Source of the DNA: Paenibacillus glucanolyticus NBRC 15330
GTDB taxonomy: Bacteria; Bacillota; Bacilli; Paenibacillales; Paenibacillaceae
Assembly: GCF_004000885.1 (NCBI RefSeq)
Contig: NZ_BIMC01000002.1
Span: 1 to 64,000 of the forward strand
Direction of reading: 5' to 3'
Length of the DNA: 64,000 nucleotides
In this document: in pieces, positions 52,665 to 61,389 of the stretch
How positions within the stretch are numbered: position 1 is the first letter of the stretch
Layout of the letters: the number at the start of each line of letters is the position of its first letter
Position numbers and translations under genes: made by a program
Notes under the pieces: model-generated
The model's database searches: none
Told to the model about the DNA's origin: nothing
What the model saw: the letters and a program-made list of their open reading frames with translations, nothing else

Positions 52665-54431
52665 ATGGAGCAAACCGTAGAAGAAGAGAAAGGCAAGGTA
52701 ACGAAGACCACGATTCGCTATTTTATCCAACTGCTGCGTTCCGCGGGTATTCCGAAGCTGGTGCTCTTTCTTGCCATTCTGCTAAGTATGGTCGGGGCGG
52801 TGACCGGACTGGTCGTCCCGCTCATCACCGGCCAATTGATCGATAATTTTGCAGCGGATTCGTTTAATGTCCGCACGGTCGGATTTCTGGCGATTCTGTT
52901 CCTGCTGGAAGCCGTAGCAAGCGGACTCTCGTATTATATGCTTGCCTTTGTCGGAAACCAGACGGTGAACAAGATTCGCAAACGGCTCTGGAGCAAAGTG
53001 CTGGCGTTACCGGTTCCGTTCTTTGACAAGCATCGCTCGGCGGATACGATGAGCCGGGTGGCCAACGATACGAATGAAGTGAAGACGCTGATCACGGATC
53101 ATCTGATCGCTTTTTGTTCGAATCTGTTGACCGTGATCGGTGCCGTTGCGATCCTGTTTTATCTGGATTGGCGGATGACCCTCATTATCCTCATCGCAGT
53201 CCCGGTAGGGTTCGGAATCTTAATGCCCATCGGCGGTAAAATGTACAAAATCTCCATCAGCATGTATGGACAGCTTGCCCAGTTGTCGGCCATGCTGACC
53301 CAGGTGATCGGCGAGATCCGACTGGTGAAGGCATCCAATGCCGAGCGGAAGGAGGAGAAAAGCGGCTACGACGACATGGACAGCCTGTATCGCTTCGGTA
53401 TGAAGGAAGCCAAAATCAACTCGGTCCTGATCCCGTTGATGTCCATGGTCATGGTCGTGCTGCTGGTCGTTATTATCGGGTACGGCGGCGTTCGCGTCTC
53501 TTCCGGTGCGCTCAGCGCAGGTGAACTGGTGTCGTTTATCCTGCTGCTGTTCCAGATCATGTTTCCGTTCAGCCAATTCGCTACGTTCTATTCCCAGCTG
53601 CAGAAGGTAATGGCAGCTACTGAGAGATTGCGGCTTATTCTCGAATTCAAGCCGGAAACCGATGATCGAGCCATACGTCTTGCACCGCAAGGGCATCGGA
53701 ACATTGAATTTAAAAAGGTTGGGTTTGCCTATCATGAAGGGGAGACGATCCTGTCCGACGTATCGTTCGCGATACCTGCCAAGAAGGTAACCGCCCTGGT
53801 TGGGCCGAGCGGCAGCGGAAAAACGACGGTTTTTTCCCTGATTGAACGTTTTTATACGCCTTCCGGCGGGGAGATTTGGTTTGGTTCGGACGAGATTCGC
53901 GATTATACGCTGGACTCCTGGCGGCGAAAACTCGGGTATGTCTCCCAGGACAGCCCGCTGATGACCGGAACGATTCGGGACAATATCGTTTATGGAAGGG
54001 AGGAGCCAGTCTCCGAGGAAGAAATAGCTGAGGCGGCAAGACTGGCTTATGCCGAGGGATTTATCGAAGCTTTGCCAAGAGGGTATGACACGGAGGTTGG
54101 CGAGAGAGGCATCCAGTTGTCGGGAGGCCAGCGTCAACGGATTGCAATTGCCAGGGCGCTCTTGCGGAAGCCGGATATTTTGCTTCTGGACGAGGCAACG
54201 GCAAGTCTGGACAGTGATTCCGAGCATGAAGTGCAGAAGGCCTTGAATAATCTGATGGTGGAGCGCACGACCGTGGTCATCGCCCACCGGTTATCTACCG
54301 TTGTTGAGGCCGATCAGATTATCGTCCTTGAGAAGGGTCATATTACGGGGAGCGGTACGCACGAGGAATTAATCGAGAGCCACCCATCCTATGTGGAATG
54401 GGCGAAGAAGCAGTTCCAGACCGGTGAATAG
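52665..54431 (+). CDS. ABC multidrug exporter, fused permease-ATPase (BmrA/LmrA-like)
   Basis: A 588-aa half-transporter that should work as a homodimer. Six transmembrane helices span about residues 20-315, with the coupling-loop region MSRVANDTNEVKTLI. The nucleotide domain has Walker A GPSGSGKTT, Q-loop YVSQDSPLM, signature LSGGQRQRIAIARALL and Walker B ILLLDEATASLDS with H-loop IAHRLST. ATG behind AGGAGGG, 30 bases after the UvrA-like gene, so the two are co-transcribed. Such exporters pump hydrophobic or aromatic drugs such as anthracyclines and dyes, fitting the UvrA2 partner. Confidence 0.92.
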   Translation: MEQTVEEEKGKVTKTTIRYFIQLLRSAGIPKLVLFLAILLSMVGAVTGLVVPLITGQLIDNFAADSFNVRTVGFLAILFLLEAVASGLSYYMLAFVGNQTVNKIRKRLWSKVLALPVPFFDKHRSADTMSRVANDTNEVKTLITDHLIAFCSNLLTVIGAVAILFYLDWRMTLIILIAVPVGFGILMPIGGKMYKISISMYGQLAQLSAMLTQVIGEIRLVKASNAERKEEKSGYDDMDSLYRFGMKEAKINSVLIPLMSMVMVVLLVVIIGYGGVRVSSGALSAGELVSFILLLFQIMFPFSQFATFYSQLQKVMAATERLRLILEFKPETDDRAIRLAPQGHRNIEFKKVGFAYHEGETILSDVSFAIPAKKVTALVGPSGSGKTTVFSLIERFYTPSGGEIWFGSDEIRDYTLDSWRRKLGYVSQDSPLMTGTIRDNIVYGREEPVSEEEIAEAARLAYAEGFIEALPRGYDTEVGERGIQLSGGQRQRIAIARALLRKPDILLLDEATASLDSDSEHEVQKALNNLMVERTTVVIAHRLSTVVEADQIIVLEKGHITGSGTHEELIESHPSYVEWAKKQFQTGE

Positions 54432-54589
54432 AGGTAGTAATAGAAATCGGGGAACAACCGGATTGGGGAGAATGATCAGTATACCGTATTCAACATATTC
54501 ACCGATATAAGAAGGGCTTTCGGACAGCCCGAACGAATAGAAATAATAGGTAACATAGCTTGAGCTTAGATGAGAACAGAGGAGATGAG

Positions 54590-54985
54590 ATGAGCGTGGC
54601 ACAGATTAAGATTTATGGCGTCAGGGAGCGCCTGAACCCTGTGAAGGAAGAATTATCGGAAGTGATCCATTCGTGTGTGGTTGAAGCGTTTGGACTTCCC
54701 GTTGATAAAAAATTCCATCGCTTTTTCCCCATGAACCGGGAGGATTTCTACTTTCCTGAGGGGAGGACGGATCGTTACACCGTGATCGAGATTAGCATAT
54801 TTGAAGGCAGGACCGTGGAAGCCAAGAAACAGTTGATTCGACTGTTGTTCGAACGAATTCAACACCAGCTGCACATCTCTCCCCAGGATGTGGAGATTAC
54901 GATATTCGAAACGCCGCAGCACAATTGGGGAATCCGTGGCCTTCCCGGCGATGAACTGACATTAGGGTATCAGGTGAATATTTAA
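54590..54985 (+). CDS. Tautomerase-superfamily protein lacking the N-terminal proline
   Basis: A 131-aa protein of the Tautomerase_2/MIF-like fold, with segments VVEAFGLPVDKKFHRFFPMN, TVIEISIFEGRTVEAKKQLI and the ending NWGIRGLPGDELTLGY. The superfamily's catalytic base is Pro immediately after the initiator Met; here ATG 54590 (AGGAG six bases upstream) is followed by Ser-Val-Ala-Gln. The TTG at 54560 would place the domain even further in. This fits a known subgroup without Pro1 whose activity is unclear, so enzymatic tautomerisation should not be assumed. It follows the exporter by 158 bases and has its own terminator. Confidence 0.85.
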   Translation: MSVAQIKIYGVRERLNPVKEELSEVIHSCVVEAFGLPVDKKFHRFFPMNREDFYFPEGRTDRYTVIEISIFEGRTVEAKKQLIRLLFERIQHQLHISPQDVEITIFETPQHNWGIRGLPGDELTLGYQVNI

Positions 54986-55074
54986 GAGTGCAGCTATTTC
55001 TGATACGCAAGAATGAAAGACGTGTGAGTGTTTTTTAAGACACGGAATAGCATGGAATACATGGATTAAACGGA

Positions 55075-55172
55075 ATAAATGGAAGATAGGTAAGACAAAT
55101 AAGACAAGTAAGACACGATAAGACACGTAAGATACGTAAGGCATAGAAAACTTGGAAGACACGGAAGACACT
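55075..55172. repeat. Degenerate AAGACACGT-type short tandem repeats
   Basis: Nine- to eleven-base units related to AAGACACGTAAG recur about ten times between 55075 and 55172, just after the tautomerase gene and before its terminator. The surrounding 425-base gap (54986-55411) has no gene. Confidence 0.65.
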
Positions 55173-55173
55173 T

Positions 55174-55206
55174 AAAGGTCAGTCAATACGGCTGTCCTTT
55201 TTTTTG
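55174..55206 (+). terminator. Intrinsic terminator of the tautomerase gene
   Basis: AAAGGTCAG (55174-55182) pairs with CTGTCCTTT (55192-55200) with one mismatch, followed by a run of T residues to 55205. The short repeat array precedes it inside the same transcript. Confidence 0.7.
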
Positions 55207-55411
55207 TGTACAGTTCCATTTTAAAAGGGAGACCGGAGCAGCTTGAAATTTGAGTAATCTGATCTTGGCTTGTTCCTAATGGGCTTGTATAAGGTGAGCG
55301 ATTCAGGTAATGAATCAGATTCCTTCATGCTGTAGACTGTATAATAGAGATATAGAAACATGAACGACCAGCTTCATAGAGAAGCGTGAAGTTTTGATGA
55401 GGGGGATCACA

Positions 55412-56314
55412 TTGACCTTACAACAATTAAAATACGCCATCGAGGTAGCCAACCGTGGTTCCATGAATGAGGCGGCCAAACGATTATTTATTTCCCAGCC
55501 CAGCCTGTCCAATGCGATAAAGGATCTGGAAGAGGAACTGCGCATCACGATCTTCGAGCGAACCAATAAAGGCATCTCACTGTCCAAAGAGGGAGCCGAG
55601 TTTCTGGGTTATGCACGGCAAGTAGTAGAACAGGCGGAGCTTCTGGAAGGGCGTTACCTGAACGCCAAGCCGTCCCCGCAGCATTTTTCCGTATCGACCC
55701 AGCACTATGCATTCGCGGTGAACGCCTTTGTAAACCTCGTTCAGGAATACGGTCAGGATGAATACGAATTGGCTCTGCGGGAGACGAAGACCTACGAAAT
55801 CATTCAGGACGTCAAAACGCTGCGCAGTGAAATCGGCATTCTCTATCTCAATGAATTCAACGCGAAGGTAATCAATAAGCTGCTGAAGGACGCGGGCTTG
55901 CAGTTCACCAGCTTGTTTACCGCGAAGCCGCATATTTTTATCAGCATCAACAATCCGCTCGCCAAGCAGTCCATCGTCACGATTGATGAGCTGCAGAATT
56001 ATCCGTATTTGTCCTTCGAGCAGGGGGAGTATAATTCGTTTCATTTCTCCGAGGAGATCCTCAGCACACTGTCGCACAAAAAGAGCATCCGGGTCAATGA
56101 CCGCGCGACGCTGTTCAATCTGCTGATCGGGCTGAACGGTTATACCATCTCCACCGGGGTGCTAAGTGCAGACCTGAACGGGAATGAGATTATTCCGGTT
56201 CCGCTCGATTGTGATGAGACGATCAAGGTGGGCTGGATCAGCCATAAAAATGCATCGCTGTCCAAGCTGGCAACAGCTTATGTGGAGGCGCTCCATCAAG
56301 CGATAACAACTTGA
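55412..56314 (+). CDS. LysR family transcriptional regulator
   Basis: A 300-aa LysR regulator with winged helix TLQQLKYAIEVANRGSMNEA / LFISQPSLSNAIKDLEEEL and a two-lobed effector domain. I chose TTG 55412 with GAGGGGG about five bases upstream; in-frame ATG 55397 lies upstream of that site. It precedes the threonine-degradation pair kbl-tdh on the same strand, 373 bases away, so a regulatory role there is possible. LysR genes are more often divergent from their targets, so this is uncertain. Confidence 0.88.
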   Translation: MTLQQLKYAIEVANRGSMNEAAKRLFISQPSLSNAIKDLEEELRITIFERTNKGISLSKEGAEFLGYARQVVEQAELLEGRYLNAKPSPQHFSVSTQHYAFAVNAFVNLVQEYGQDEYELALRETKTYEIIQDVKTLRSEIGILYLNEFNAKVINKLLKDAGLQFTSLFTAKPHIFISINNPLAKQSIVTIDELQNYPYLSFEQGEYNSFHFSEEILSTLSHKKSIRVNDRATLFNLLIGLNGYTISTGVLSADLNGNEIIPVPLDCDETIKVGWISHKNASLSKLATAYVEALHQAITT

Positions 56315-56335
56315 TTTTGTACGATATAGCTTCTT

Positions 56336-56374
56336 ACTATAACTGGCTATAGTTTATTGGATTTACTATAGAGC
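56336..56374. promoter_or_regulatory. Repeated CTATA half-sites downstream of the LysR gene
   Basis: ACTATAACTGGCTATAGT (56336-56353) is an inverted repeat with a 6-base centre, followed 11 bases later by another ACTATAG. The spacing is like LysR-type binding sites. It lies upstream of kbl and ahead of the hairpin at 56507. Confidence 0.35.
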
Positions 56375-56506
56375 AGCATCCATATGGTATACCTATCTTA
56401 ACAGAGAGATTATTTTCAGGTGAGGTAGAGAAACCATAGAGGCAGAAAAAACTGAGTTTTAATTAAAGAAATAGCAGACCAGATCTGAAAATCGTAATGA
56501 TTTATT

Positions 56507-56565
56507 GCCCCTTCAAGTTAATCATAGGCAGATGTTTTCCTATGAATGCTGAAGGGATTTTTTTT
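56507..56565 (+). terminator. Terminator or attenuator upstream of kbl
   Basis: CCCCTTCA (56508-56515) pairs with TGAAGGG (56550-56556), with an inner ATAGG/CCTAT stem, followed by eight T residues. It lies about 195 bases after the LysR stop and 120 before the kbl start. It may simply end the LysR transcript, or it may attenuate a kbl-tdh leader. I could not match the leader to a known riboswitch. Confidence 0.75.
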
Positions 56566-56687
56566 ACCGAAAAATCTAATATAGCATATTTATGTGCGGG
56601 ATATTGCATGCGTGTGACTTTTTGCATACAATGGAATGGTAAATGTTATGTACGTTTTAGAACTTCGGATCCACGGGAGGAATTTAT

Positions 56688-57878
56688 ATGGCCAGCAACT
56701 CGTTAAGCGCTTTCTTACAGGATAATCTAACAGAACTCAAGCAGCAAGGACTTTATAATACCATCCAGCCTCTTGAAAGTCCGAATGGTCCGATTATTAC
56801 TATTCAGGGCCGTGAATTTGTGAATTTATCTTCCAATAACTATCTTGGTCTAGCAAATGATGAGCGACTGAAGGAAGCTGCAATTCAGGCAACAACCGAT
56901 TTCGGAACCGGAAGCGGGGCAGTTCGCTCCATCAACGGAACGCTTGCGCTTCATATTGAACTTGAAGAGAAGCTTGCTCAATTCAAAGGAACGGAAGCGG
57001 TGCTTACGTATCAATCCGGTTTCAATTGTAATATGGCGGCGATCTCAGCGGTGATGGGAGCAGGAGATGCTATCCTGTCGGATGAATTGAACCATGCCTC
57101 CATCATTGACGGCTGTCGCTTGACCAAGGCGAAGGTGATTCGTTTTAACCACTCGGATATGGACGATTTGCGTTCAAAAGCAAAAGAAGCGAGAGAGTCC
57201 GGGTTATACAGCAAAATTATGGTTATTACGGATGGTGTATTCTCGATGGATGGCGACATTGCAAAGCTTCCTGAAATCGTGGAAATCGCCGAAAGCTATG
57301 ATCTGATCACTTATGTGGATGATGCGCACGGCTCGGGCGTTCTTGGCGGCGGTGCAGGTACAGTGAAGCATTTTGGGTTGTCGGATAGAGTGGATTTTCA
57401 GATTGGAACCTTGTCCAAGGCAGTTGGTGTTGTCGGAGGGTATGTTGCAGGATCCCGTGATTTGGTGGATTGGCTCAAGGTCCGCAGTCGGCCGTTCTTG
57501 TTTTCAACAGCGCTGCCCCCAGGCAGCATAGCGGCCTGCATTACGGCCATCGACATCCTGCAGAACAGCAAAGAGCTTCAAATGAAGCTTTGGGAGAATA
57601 CCCGGTATCTGCAAGAAGGACTCAAGAATCTTGGCTACTCTGTCGGACGGACGGAAACCCCGATTACACCGTGCATCATTGGAGATGAAGCAACGACACA
57701 GAAATTCAGCACTAGATTGTACGAAGAAGGCGTGTATGCCAAAGCGATTGTATTCCCGACGGTGCCAAAGGGCACGGGAAGAGTTCGCAACATGCCGACC
57801 GCTATCCATACACGGGAGATGCTGGACCGTGCACTTTCGGCATATGAAACCATCGGACGCGAACTGGGTCTGATCTAA
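56688..57878 (+). CDS. kbl: Glycine C-acetyltransferase (2-amino-3-ketobutyrate CoA ligase)
   Basis: A 396-aa PLP enzyme of the alpha-oxoamine synthase family. It cleaves 2-amino-3-oxobutyrate with CoA to glycine and acetyl-CoA, the second step of threonine degradation. Typical stretches: [49 protein letters not shown] and the Schiff-base lysine in [16 protein letters not shown]. Length matches E. coli Kbl. ATG with GGGAGG upstream. The threonine dehydrogenase follows 18 bases later, so both enzymes of the route are co-transcribed, which supports Kbl over the paralogous BioF. Confidence 0.93.
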   Translation: MASNSLSAFLQDNLTELKQQGLYNTIQPLESPNGPIITIQGREFVNLSSNNYLGLANDERLKEAAIQATTDFGTGSGAVRSINGTLALHIELEEKLAQFKGTEAVLTYQSGFNCNMAAISAVMGAGDAILSDELNHASIIDGCRLTKAKVIRFNHSDMDDLRSKAKEARESGLYSKIMVITDGVFSMDGDIAKLPEIVEIAESYDLITYVDDAHGSGVLGGGAGTVKHFGLSDRVDFQIGTLSKAVGVVGGYVAGSRDLVDWLKVRSRPFLFSTALPPGSIAACITAIDILQNSKELQMKLWENTRYLQEGLKNLGYSVGRTETPITPCIIGDEATTQKFSTRLYEEGVYAKAIVFPTVPKGTGRVRNMPTAIHTREMLDRALSAYETIGRELGLI

Positions 57879-57896
57879 CTTAAGGGGGCACGAACA

Positions 57897-58865
57897 ATGA
57901 AACGAATTATGGTAACGGGTGCACTCGGTCAGATTGGTTCAGACCTGGTAGCAACATTGCGGCAGATTTACGGCGAAGAGGCGGTTCTTGCAACAGACAT
58001 ACGACAGATCCAGCATGAAACGGTACAGTCAGGACCGTTCCGAATACTGGATGTGACCGATCATCATGCATTTCACGAGGCGGCTCAAGCGCATCGGGCC
58101 GATACGATCATTCATCTCGCAGCCCTGTTGTCGGCTAAAGCCGAATCCAATCCGGCGCTTGCCTGGAACTTGAACATGGGCGGACTGTTAAGTGCCCTGG
58201 AGACGGCTCGCGCATTATCCTGCCAATTCTTTACGCCTAGCTCTATCGCGGCATTCGGGGCAGATACCCCAAAAAGCGCAACACCGCAAGACACCCTGCA
58301 GCGTCCGCACACGATGTATGGAGTCAGCAAGGTGTCAGGTGAACTACTGTGTGACTACTATTATCACAAATATGGAGTGGACACCCGGGGGTTGCGTTTT
58401 CCGGGACTGATCTCCCACTCCGCGCCTCCGGGAGGAGGTACCACGGATTATGCGGTTGAGATGTTTGGTGCCGCCATCCATAAAGGCAGCTATATCTCCT
58501 ACATTAATCAAGGGACGTACCTTGATATGATGTATATGCCGGATGCGATTCGGGCTGTCATTGCATTAATGGAGGCCGATCCGGCAAAATTAAAGCACCG
58601 CAATGCCTTCAACGTAACGGCGATGAGTGTCGATCCTGAAGGTATTGCGGCCAGCATCCGCCGTCATATACCGAATTTTAGCCTTGGCTATGAGGTGGAT
58701 CCTGTCCGCCAAGCGATTGCAAACGAGTGGCCGGATTCAATCGATGCAACTGCAGCACGCGAAGAATGGGGTTTTGATGTACAATATGATTTGAACCATA
58801 TGACCGATGATATGGTGTCAAAGCTTATGGAGAAGTCGCAGGCTGATCAGAGCAAGATCAGTTAA
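57897..58865 (+). CDS. tdh: L-threonine 3-dehydrogenase, short-chain (NAD-epimerase-like) type
   Basis: A 322-aa NAD-binding protein of the extended short-chain family. The Rossmann motif is VTGALGQIGSDLV, the catalytic Tyr-x3-Lys is YGVSKVSGE, and the middle contains HLAALLSAKAESNP and FPGLISHSAPPGGGTTDYAVE, as in the epimerase-like threonine dehydrogenases of Flavobacterium and Thermoplasma rather than the zinc enzyme of E. coli. It oxidises L-threonine to 2-amino-3-oxobutyrate for Kbl, encoded just upstream. ATG with AAGGGGG. The two genes give threonine to glycine plus acetyl-CoA. Confidence 0.92.
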   Translation: MKRIMVTGALGQIGSDLVATLRQIYGEEAVLATDIRQIQHETVQSGPFRILDVTDHHAFHEAAQAHRADTIIHLAALLSAKAESNPALAWNLNMGGLLSALETARALSCQFFTPSSIAAFGADTPKSATPQDTLQRPHTMYGVSKVSGELLCDYYYHKYGVDTRGLRFPGLISHSAPPGGGTTDYAVEMFGAAIHKGSYISYINQGTYLDMMYMPDAIRAVIALMEADPAKLKHRNAFNVTAMSVDPEGIAASIRRHIPNFSLGYEVDPVRQAIANEWPDSIDATAAREEWGFDVQYDLNHMTDDMVSKLMEKSQADQSKIS

Positions 58866-58889
58866 CGGCTTAGCATCAGAAGGAGGATA

Positions 58890-59468
58890 TTGTTACACTT
58901 GGAACCCATTCATAAAAAGGTAGGGAGAAATCTGCAAGCCATTCGTAAATCCCGAGGCCTCAGCCTCGATAACGTAGCCGAGTTGACCGGCGTAAGCAAA
59001 GCCATGCTGGGACAGATCGAGCGCGGTGATTCCAACCCAACGATCTCCGTGCTGTGGCGTATCGTTAGCGGTCTTGGCATTTCATTCACCACACTCATTG
59101 AAGAGACGGAAACCGAGGTGACCGTGGTATCTCCGGATGACCTGGAGCCTTTTCACGAGGCAGAGGGCGCGTACCGGGTGTACCCGCTGTTCTCTTACAA
59201 CCTGCGCACTAAATTCGAGTCGTATATGGTTATGATGGATCCGGGCTGCGACCATGGATCTGAAGCACATAATGAAGGCGTGGAGGAGTATATTTTTGTC
59301 CACCAGGGAGAGTTGGAACTCTGGCGCGAAGACGAGAGCTATACCGTTCCTGCCGGAAGTTCCGTTCACTTCTCTGCCAACCGGCCGCATCGTTACGTCA
59401 ATCCAGGCAAAGAGACAACGAAGTTCTACACCATTATTTTCTACGCGGATGCCGCAGCCCGGGGGTGA
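58890..59468 (+). CDS. XRE family regulator with C-terminal cupin sensor
   Basis: A 192-aa regulator. The helix-turn-helix spans about residues 10-65 (LQAIRKSRGLSLDNVAELTG, MLGQIERGDSNPTISVLWRI), followed by a cupin_2 domain (HNEGVEEYIFVHQGELEL, VHFSANRPHRYVNP). Members sense small molecules and regulate amino acid or polyamine catabolism. It lies 24 bases after tdh on the same strand, so it is probably co-transcribed and may repress or activate kbl-tdh. The start is uncertain: TTG 58890 and TTG 58899 both follow AAGGAGG, three and twelve bases away. Confidence 0.88.
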   Translation: MLHLEPIHKKVGRNLQAIRKSRGLSLDNVAELTGVSKAMLGQIERGDSNPTISVLWRIVSGLGISFTTLIEETETEVTVVSPDDLEPFHEAEGAYRVYPLFSYNLRTKFESYMVMMDPGCDHGSEAHNEGVEEYIFVHQGELELWREDESYTVPAGSSVHFSANRPHRYVNPGKETTKFYTIIFYADAAARG

Positions 59469-59559
59469 TCACCACGTGCTGCTTGGGGTAGCCGTTCCTT
59501 CGGGGGCGGTGAATGACCAAGCGGACCCGCAGGGTGCTGTTCAACCTTTTGGTGGCTCA

Positions 59560-59999
59560 ACTGGTAGGCGAGTGTCCAAGCATGTTGCTGGGTCAGGATA
59601 GTGGACGAGTGTCCGGGTAGCGGGATGGGTCAGAAGGTAGGCAATTGTCCGAGCAGTGCGCGGGGTCAGAAGGTAATTGAGTGTTGAAGTAGCGTGCTGG
59701 GATCAGAAGATAGACGAGTGTTGAAGTAGCGTGCTGGGTTATAAGGCAATCGAGTGTCCGAGCAGTGCGCGGGGGTAGCAGGTAATCGGATGACTCCAGC
59801 AGTTTAACGGACCCAGGATACCCTATTTCCTGAAAAAAGGGGTTTTGGCGAATCCAATGGACATGAGAGCCGTTATTCTCTATAACAGACGACTTTTTGG
59901 TCGCTTTCAAGCTGAATAGCGGCTGTGGAGTCCGTTAGATAGTCGGATGGGCATAAATCGGGTGAATAACGTACCTGAGGTCCGTTAAGCCTCGGAGGT
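59560..59999. repeat. Composite repeat, copy A: 36-bp tandem array plus ~200-bp AACGGAC block
   Basis: From about 59560 to 59790, six or seven degenerate units of about 36 bases occur, of the form GAGTGTYCRAGCAGTGCGC-GGGTCAGAAGGTAAT. They run into a ~200-base block (59800-59996) containing TAACGGAC, CCGTTAT, GTCCGTTAG and GGTCCGTTAAG elements. The final unit and block (59748-59996) recur as copy B with about 13 differences. No gene is supported between 59469 and 60732. Confidence 0.85.
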
Positions 60000-60204
60000 A
60001 TGTTCATCCACCGTCGTCAAGGTGACTACCGTGGCAGCAACGGTTGCCAACAGTGGCTGGAACCGCCGAATCTTGAGAATTTTCGAGAATTATAAAGGCA
60101 CCTGTTTGTGCCATACCAAAAATGTACTGAGGTAAGTACAGGAATATGTCCTGAACTTGCCTTTTTGTTTGTTCTTAAGCATTCCCATTCAACGTGTTTC
60201 CCGC

Positions 60205-60608
60205 CTTCACCAAGCGAGTGGTCCAAGCAGCGTGCGGGTTCAGAAGGTAAGCGAGTGGTCCAAGCAGCGTGCTGGGATCAGAAGGTAATCGAGTGACGAA
60301 GCAGCGTGCTGGGTTAGAAGATAGACGAGCGTTCAAGCAGTGTGCTGGATCGGATAAGGTAATCGAGTGTCCGAGCAGTGCGCGGGGGCAGCAGGTAATC
60401 GGATGACTCCAGCAGTTTAGCGGACTGAGGATACCCTATTTCCTGAAAAAAGGGGTTTCGGCGAATCTATCGGACATGAGAGCCGTTATTCTCTATAACA
60501 GACGACTTTTTGGTCGCTTTCAAGCTGAATAGCGGCTGTGGAGTCCGTTAGAAAGTGTGATGAGCATAAATCGGGTGAATAACGTACCTGAGGTCCGTTA
60601 AGCCCCGG
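60205..60608. repeat. Composite repeat, copy B
   Basis: Units of about 36 bases (from AAGCGAGTGGTCCAAGCAG at 60212) run to about 60410. They are followed by a near-identical copy of the ~200-base AACGGAC block ending at 60608. The segment 60361-60608 is about 95 percent identical to 59748-59996 by hand count. Between copies A and B (60000-60205) there is a possible hairpin (AAAGGCA near 60093 with TGCCTTTTTG near 60161) and no gene. Confidence 0.85.
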
Positions 60609-60667
60609 TGGTATGAACATCGACACGTCTGCTGGCACATTAAGCAAATAGCCCCTCTCACTTTACT

Positions 60668-60713
60668 TTGACAAAATAAATTAACTTATGTTAATTTATT
60701 TACATAGGTTAAT
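60668..60713 (+). promoter_or_regulatory. Promoter with overlapping TetR operator
   Basis: A perfect -35 box TTGACA (60668-60673) is followed 17 bases later by a weak -10 (TTAATT). ATTAACTTATGT (60680-60691) and ACATAGGTTAAT (60702-60713) form an inverted repeat matching at 11 of 12 positions. It overlaps the promoter just upstream of the TetR gene, as expected for autorepression. Confidence 0.65.
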
Positions 60714-60732
60714 CTAAAAGGTGGTGCGAGCA

Positions 60733-61380
60733 TTGACAACACATTCAGATATCCCATTAAGAGAATTAAAAAAAGCCAAAAACAAAATCACGCTGTATGA
60801 AGCGGGATTGTCCCTGATGCAGGGGCGGATGTTCAGCCAAGTCATGCTGGAGGACATCTGCCGGAGGGCAGAGCTATCAAAGGTTACCTTTTTCAAGTTC
60901 TACCAGCGCAAAGAGGATATCCTGGTTTATTTCATGCGGATATGGCTGACCGAGCGGATCATTGAGATTGAGACGGAAGGTAAAAAGGGATTTCAGGCAT
61001 TTCGCCATCTGTTGTCCCAGGTGGCGAAGGAACATCAGGTGAGGCCGGGGATGATGCCGAGCCTGATCTCCTTTCTGGCCGAGCAGAACATGCAGCCCAG
61101 CATGCCTGAGCTTAGCCCGGCGGAGGTGACGCTGCTCTTTCCCGGCCAAGAGGAAGCCGGTAGCTTATCGCCCAATATGTACGAATTGTTCCAGCAATTC
61201 ATGAAGGAAGAAGCCCAGGCCGGTAACCTCAATAAAGCCTTGACCTTGGAGCAGGCCGTGCAGATAGGTTTCACGGTTTTTTACGGCGCATTTCTAACGG
61301 CACAGCTGTACAATTCAACAGACATAGAACGTTTTTACGAGACCCATCTGGGCCTGCTGGAAACGAAAAAAGAGGAGTGA
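60733..61380 (+). CDS. TetR family transcriptional regulator
   Basis: A 215-aa regulator. The N-terminal TetR DNA-binding domain spans about residues 15-62 (FSQVMLEDICRRAELSKVTF, FKFYQRKEDILVYFM), with a helical ligand domain following. I chose TTG 60733 with AAAGGTGG about eight bases upstream; GTG 60721 is in frame. The inverted repeat at 60680-60713 is its probable operator. The DUF4188 gene starts nine bases after its stop, so the regulator controls the pair. The inducer is unknown. Confidence 0.9.
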   Translation: MTTHSDIPLRELKKAKNKITLYEAGLSLMQGRMFSQVMLEDICRRAELSKVTFFKFYQRKEDILVYFMRIWLTERIIEIETEGKKGFQAFRHLLSQVAKEHQVRPGMMPSLISFLAEQNMQPSMPELSPAEVTLLFPGQEEAGSLSPNMYELFQQFMKEEAQAGNLNKALTLEQAVQIGFTVFYGAFLTAQLYNSTDIERFYETHLGLLETKKEE

Positions 61381-61389
61381 TACACACGT

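Noticed and set aside
56415..56490. Lysine or glycine riboswitch upstream of kbl, suggested by GGTGAGGTAGAG and GAGGCAG
   Set aside because: Only about 85 bases separate it from the terminator, too short for a lysine riboswitch, and the conserved glycine aptamer core is absent.
59560..60608. A missing coding gene or insertion-sequence remnant in the 1.2-kb gap
   Set aside because: Six-frame reading shows only short frames broken by the repeats, with no transposase-like motif and no terminal inverted repeats bounding the region.
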